A stretch of 43,857 nucleotides of DNA, from the NCBI GenBank assembly GCA_002067745.1, contig MVRU01000018.1, positions 1 through 43,857 of the forward strand, given 5' to 3'. The DNA comes from Syntrophus sp. PtaU1.Bin005 (GTDB lineage: Bacteria > Desulfobacterota > Syntrophia > Syntrophales > Syntrophaceae). A model generated the notes under the pieces. It did no database searches. It saw only the letters and a list, made by a program, of their open reading frames with translations, and was not told the DNA's origin. Shown piece after piece: positions 42,090-43,857 of the stretch (positions are counted from its first letter, which is position 1; every line of letters starts with the position of its first letter). The translations under genes were made by a program, and so were the position numbers.

Positions 42090-43857
42090 CTATGCGCATT
42101 CGCTGTAGCCGCAGATGTGGCATACCACGCAGCCGCCCTCATGCTCGACGATACCGCCGCACTCCGGGCACGCGCCTTTCAGAAAGGCTCGCTTCTCCTG
42201 CACTTTGCCGCCGTTGGCCGCCAAGTGGGATTGAATCGCCTTGGCCACGGCATCCGCACAGGACAGGATCTTGTTTTCGCCAAAGCCTGACGGAGAATGG
42301 CAGGAAATTCCCTGGAGCTGTCGAATGACTTGGCGCGCCTGAACCCCGCTGCGCCAGGCCAGTGATACCATGCGTCCGATGGCCTCGCTCTGGGAGGCGG
42401 CGCAGCCGCCCGCCTTGCCCATGGTGGTAAACAGCTCGAAAAGACCGGTGCTGTCCTCGTTGATGGTGATGTAAAGCGGGCCGCAGCCGGTCTGCATCTG
42501 ATAGGTCCAGCCCTTGAGAACCTTTGGACGCTCACGCTTGATGGTTGTTTTTTCCCGATCCAGAGACTCTGGAAGGACCTGCTCTTCCTTCTTCCCCTTG
42601 CTTAAGACCTGCTGATCCCGCGAACCGTCGCGATAGATGGTCACCCCTTTGCAATCCAGCTTATAGGCAAGTTCATAGACCTGTGCGACATCCTGGATGG
42701 ATGCATCATTGGCAAAATTAACGGTCTTGCTCACGGCATTGTCGGTGAATTTCTGGAAGGCGGACTGCATGCGGATGTGTACTTCCGGGGATATGTCGTG
42801 GGCCGTGACGAAGACATTGCGGAGATCTTCCGGCACCTCGTCGATGTCGTGAAGCGTTCCCTGCTCCGCGATCTGCTGCATCAATGCGGGCGTATAAAAT
42901 CCGCGCTGCTTGGCTATGGCTTCGAAGTAGGGGTGAACTTCCACGAGGATGTCGTTGTCCATGACCTGCCGGACATAAGAGACGGCAAAGAGAGGCTCCA
43001 CGCCCGAAGAGGCATTTGCGATGATCGAGATGGTTCCTGTCGGCGCTATGGTGGTGACCGTGGCGTTGCGGACAGGAGACTCACCCTTCCGGTCATAGAT
43101 GGACCCCTTGAAGTTCGGGAACGCGCCGCGCGTTTTGGCCAGGGCGAGTGAGGCCGCGTGCCCTTCCTGGTTTATAAATCCCATGACCTTCCCGGCCAGT
43201 TCGATGGCCTCTTCGGAATTGTAGGGAATGCCCAGAAGAATCAGCATATCCGCCCAGCCCATGACCCCAAGCCCGATTTTGCGGTTGGCAAGGGTCATCT
43301 CGGCGATCTGTGGGAGGGGGTACCTGTTGACTTCCACCACGTTGTCCAGAAAATGGACGGACAGATGGACCACCTTCTTGAGGCGATCCCAGTTGACGGT
43401 TCCGTCCTTGACCATCCGGGAGAGATTGATCGAGCCGAGGTTGCAGGATTCATAAGGAAGAAGGGGCTGCTCCCCGCAGGGGTTGGTGGATTCGATCTTT
43501 CCAACATGCGGAGTAGGGTTGTCGCGGTTGATGCGGTCGAGAAACACGATGCCGGGCTCCCCGTTTTCCCAGGCCTGTGCCACAATGCGGTTGAATACCT
43601 TGCGAGCGTTCAGGGTGCCTGAAACTTGCCCGTCGCGGGGATTGATCAGTTCATAATTTTCATCCTTTTCCACCGCCTTCATGAATGCTTCAGTGAGACC
43701 AACGGAGATATTGAAGTTATTGAGCTGCTTTTTGTCGGCCTTGCACATGATAAAATTCATGATGTCCGGATGGTCGACATGAAGGATTCCCATGTTTGCA
43801 CCGCGGCGGGTGCCGCCCTGCTTTATGGTTTCCGTGGCCACGTCAAAGACGCGCATA
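42090..43857 (-). CDS. nrdJ: Adenosylcobalamin-dependent (class II) ribonucleotide reductase, partial
   Basis: The C-terminal 588 or more residues of a class II ribonucleotide reductase; the N-terminus lies beyond the right edge, so the first Met in view is internal. It reduces ribonucleotides to deoxyribonucleotides without oxygen, using coenzyme B12. The segment TRRGANMGILHVDHPDI, the active-site NPCGEQPLLPYESCNLGSINL with the thiyl-radical Cys in NPCGE, and APTGTISIIANASSGVEP are all present. The C-terminal tail CPECGG ... CHICGYSEC is a zinc-ribbon or redox cysteine cluster that recharges the active site. It is chromosomal housekeeping consistent with an anaerobe. Confidence 0.95.
   Translation of the reverse strand, partial: MRVFDVATETIKQGGTRRGANMGILHVDHPDIMNFIMCKADKKQLNNFNISVGLTEAFMKAVEKDENYELINPRDGQVSGTLNARKVFNRIVAQAWENGEPGIVFLDRINRDNPTPHVGKIESTNPCGEQPLLPYESCNLGSINLSRMVKDGTVNWDRLKKVVHLSVHFLDNVVEVNRYPLPQIAEMTLANRKIGLGVMGWADMLILLGIPYNSEEAIELAGKVMGFINQEGHAASLALAKTRGAFPNFKGSIYDRKGESPVRNATVTTIAPTGTISIIANASSGVEPLFAVSYVRQVMDNDILVEVHPYFEAIAKQRGFYTPALMQQIAEQGTLHDIDEVPEDLRNVFVTAHDISPEVHIRMQSAFQKFTDNAVSKTVNFANDASIQDVAQVYELAYKLDCKGVTIYRDGSRDQQVLSKGKKEEQVLPESLDREKTTIKRERPKVLKGWTYQMQTGCGPLYITINEDSTGLFELFTTMGKAGGCAASQSEAIGRMVSLAWRSGVQARQVIRQLQGISCHSPSGFGENKILSCADAVAKAIQSHLAANGGKVQEKRAFLKGACPECGGIVEHEGGCVVCHICGYSECA

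Overview
The window looks like a piece of a GC-moderate anaerobic Deltaproteobacterium (Desulfobacterota, possibly Syntrophus-like). This is inferred from chromosomal flank genes: a class II (B12-dependent) ribonucleotide reductase, a secreted protein with a VPVPPA-type PEP-CTERM tail, a glycosyltransferase-cupin fusion and an L,D-transpeptidase/VanX-like fusion. No rRNA or species marker is present, so the assignment is tentative.

Layout. (1) Positions 1-2207 are left chromosome: a decayed IS21 istB remnant and a glycosyltransferase/phosphomannose-isomerase-cupin fusion. (2) tRNA-Arg(CCU) at 2208-2284 is the target of a roughly 36 kb genomic island. The island is bounded by a perfect 48-bp direct repeat of the tRNA 3' end (2240-2287 and 38258-38305). 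(3) The left end of the island is its mobility module: a tyrosine integrase, a divergent ribbon-helix-helix regulator, an IS21 element with a 6-bp target duplication, then a minus-strand replication/excision operon (AlpA-like factor, small protein, replication initiator-like protein, DnaB helicase, HGGxSTGP protein) and an unknown 282-residue protein. (4) From 10.9 to 28.3 kb is a complete type 1 BREX operon with extra genes: a YkgJ-like cysteine-cluster protein, brxA, brxB, brxC, an AlbA/HATPase/winged-helix protein, pglX, an AAA ATPase plus RloB pair, pglZ and brxL. (5) At 28.4-32.3 kb is a reverse transcriptase-nitrilase fusion of the DRT1/UG1 defence type. (6) An IS3-family element follows. 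(7) At 33.7-38.0 kb is an McrB-like/McrC-like restriction pair whose last gene overlaps a cysteine desulfurase by ATGA. (8) After attR come the displaced tRNA terminator and ordinary right-flank chromosomal genes.

How it works together (inference from families): the island carries its own integration, excision and replication functions and a stack of at least four anti-phage modules. BREX would methylate host DNA through PglX and block phage replication. The ATPase-RloB pair sits inside BREX behind its own promoter, which is bracketed by two identical 15-bp palindromes, and could act as a separately regulated back-up effector. The RT-nitrilase is an independent defence module. McrBC would cut modified DNA, and its linkage to a sulfur-mobilising enzyme is the least explained arrangement here.

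The most noteworthy signals are the McrBC-cysteine desulfurase triad, the nested and apparently repressor-controlled ATPase-RloB pair, the AT-rich mosaic segment in the specificity half of pglX, a BrxL whose C-terminus does not look like a Lon protease, and tandem 11-bp-period repeats near both island ends that look like integrase arm sites.
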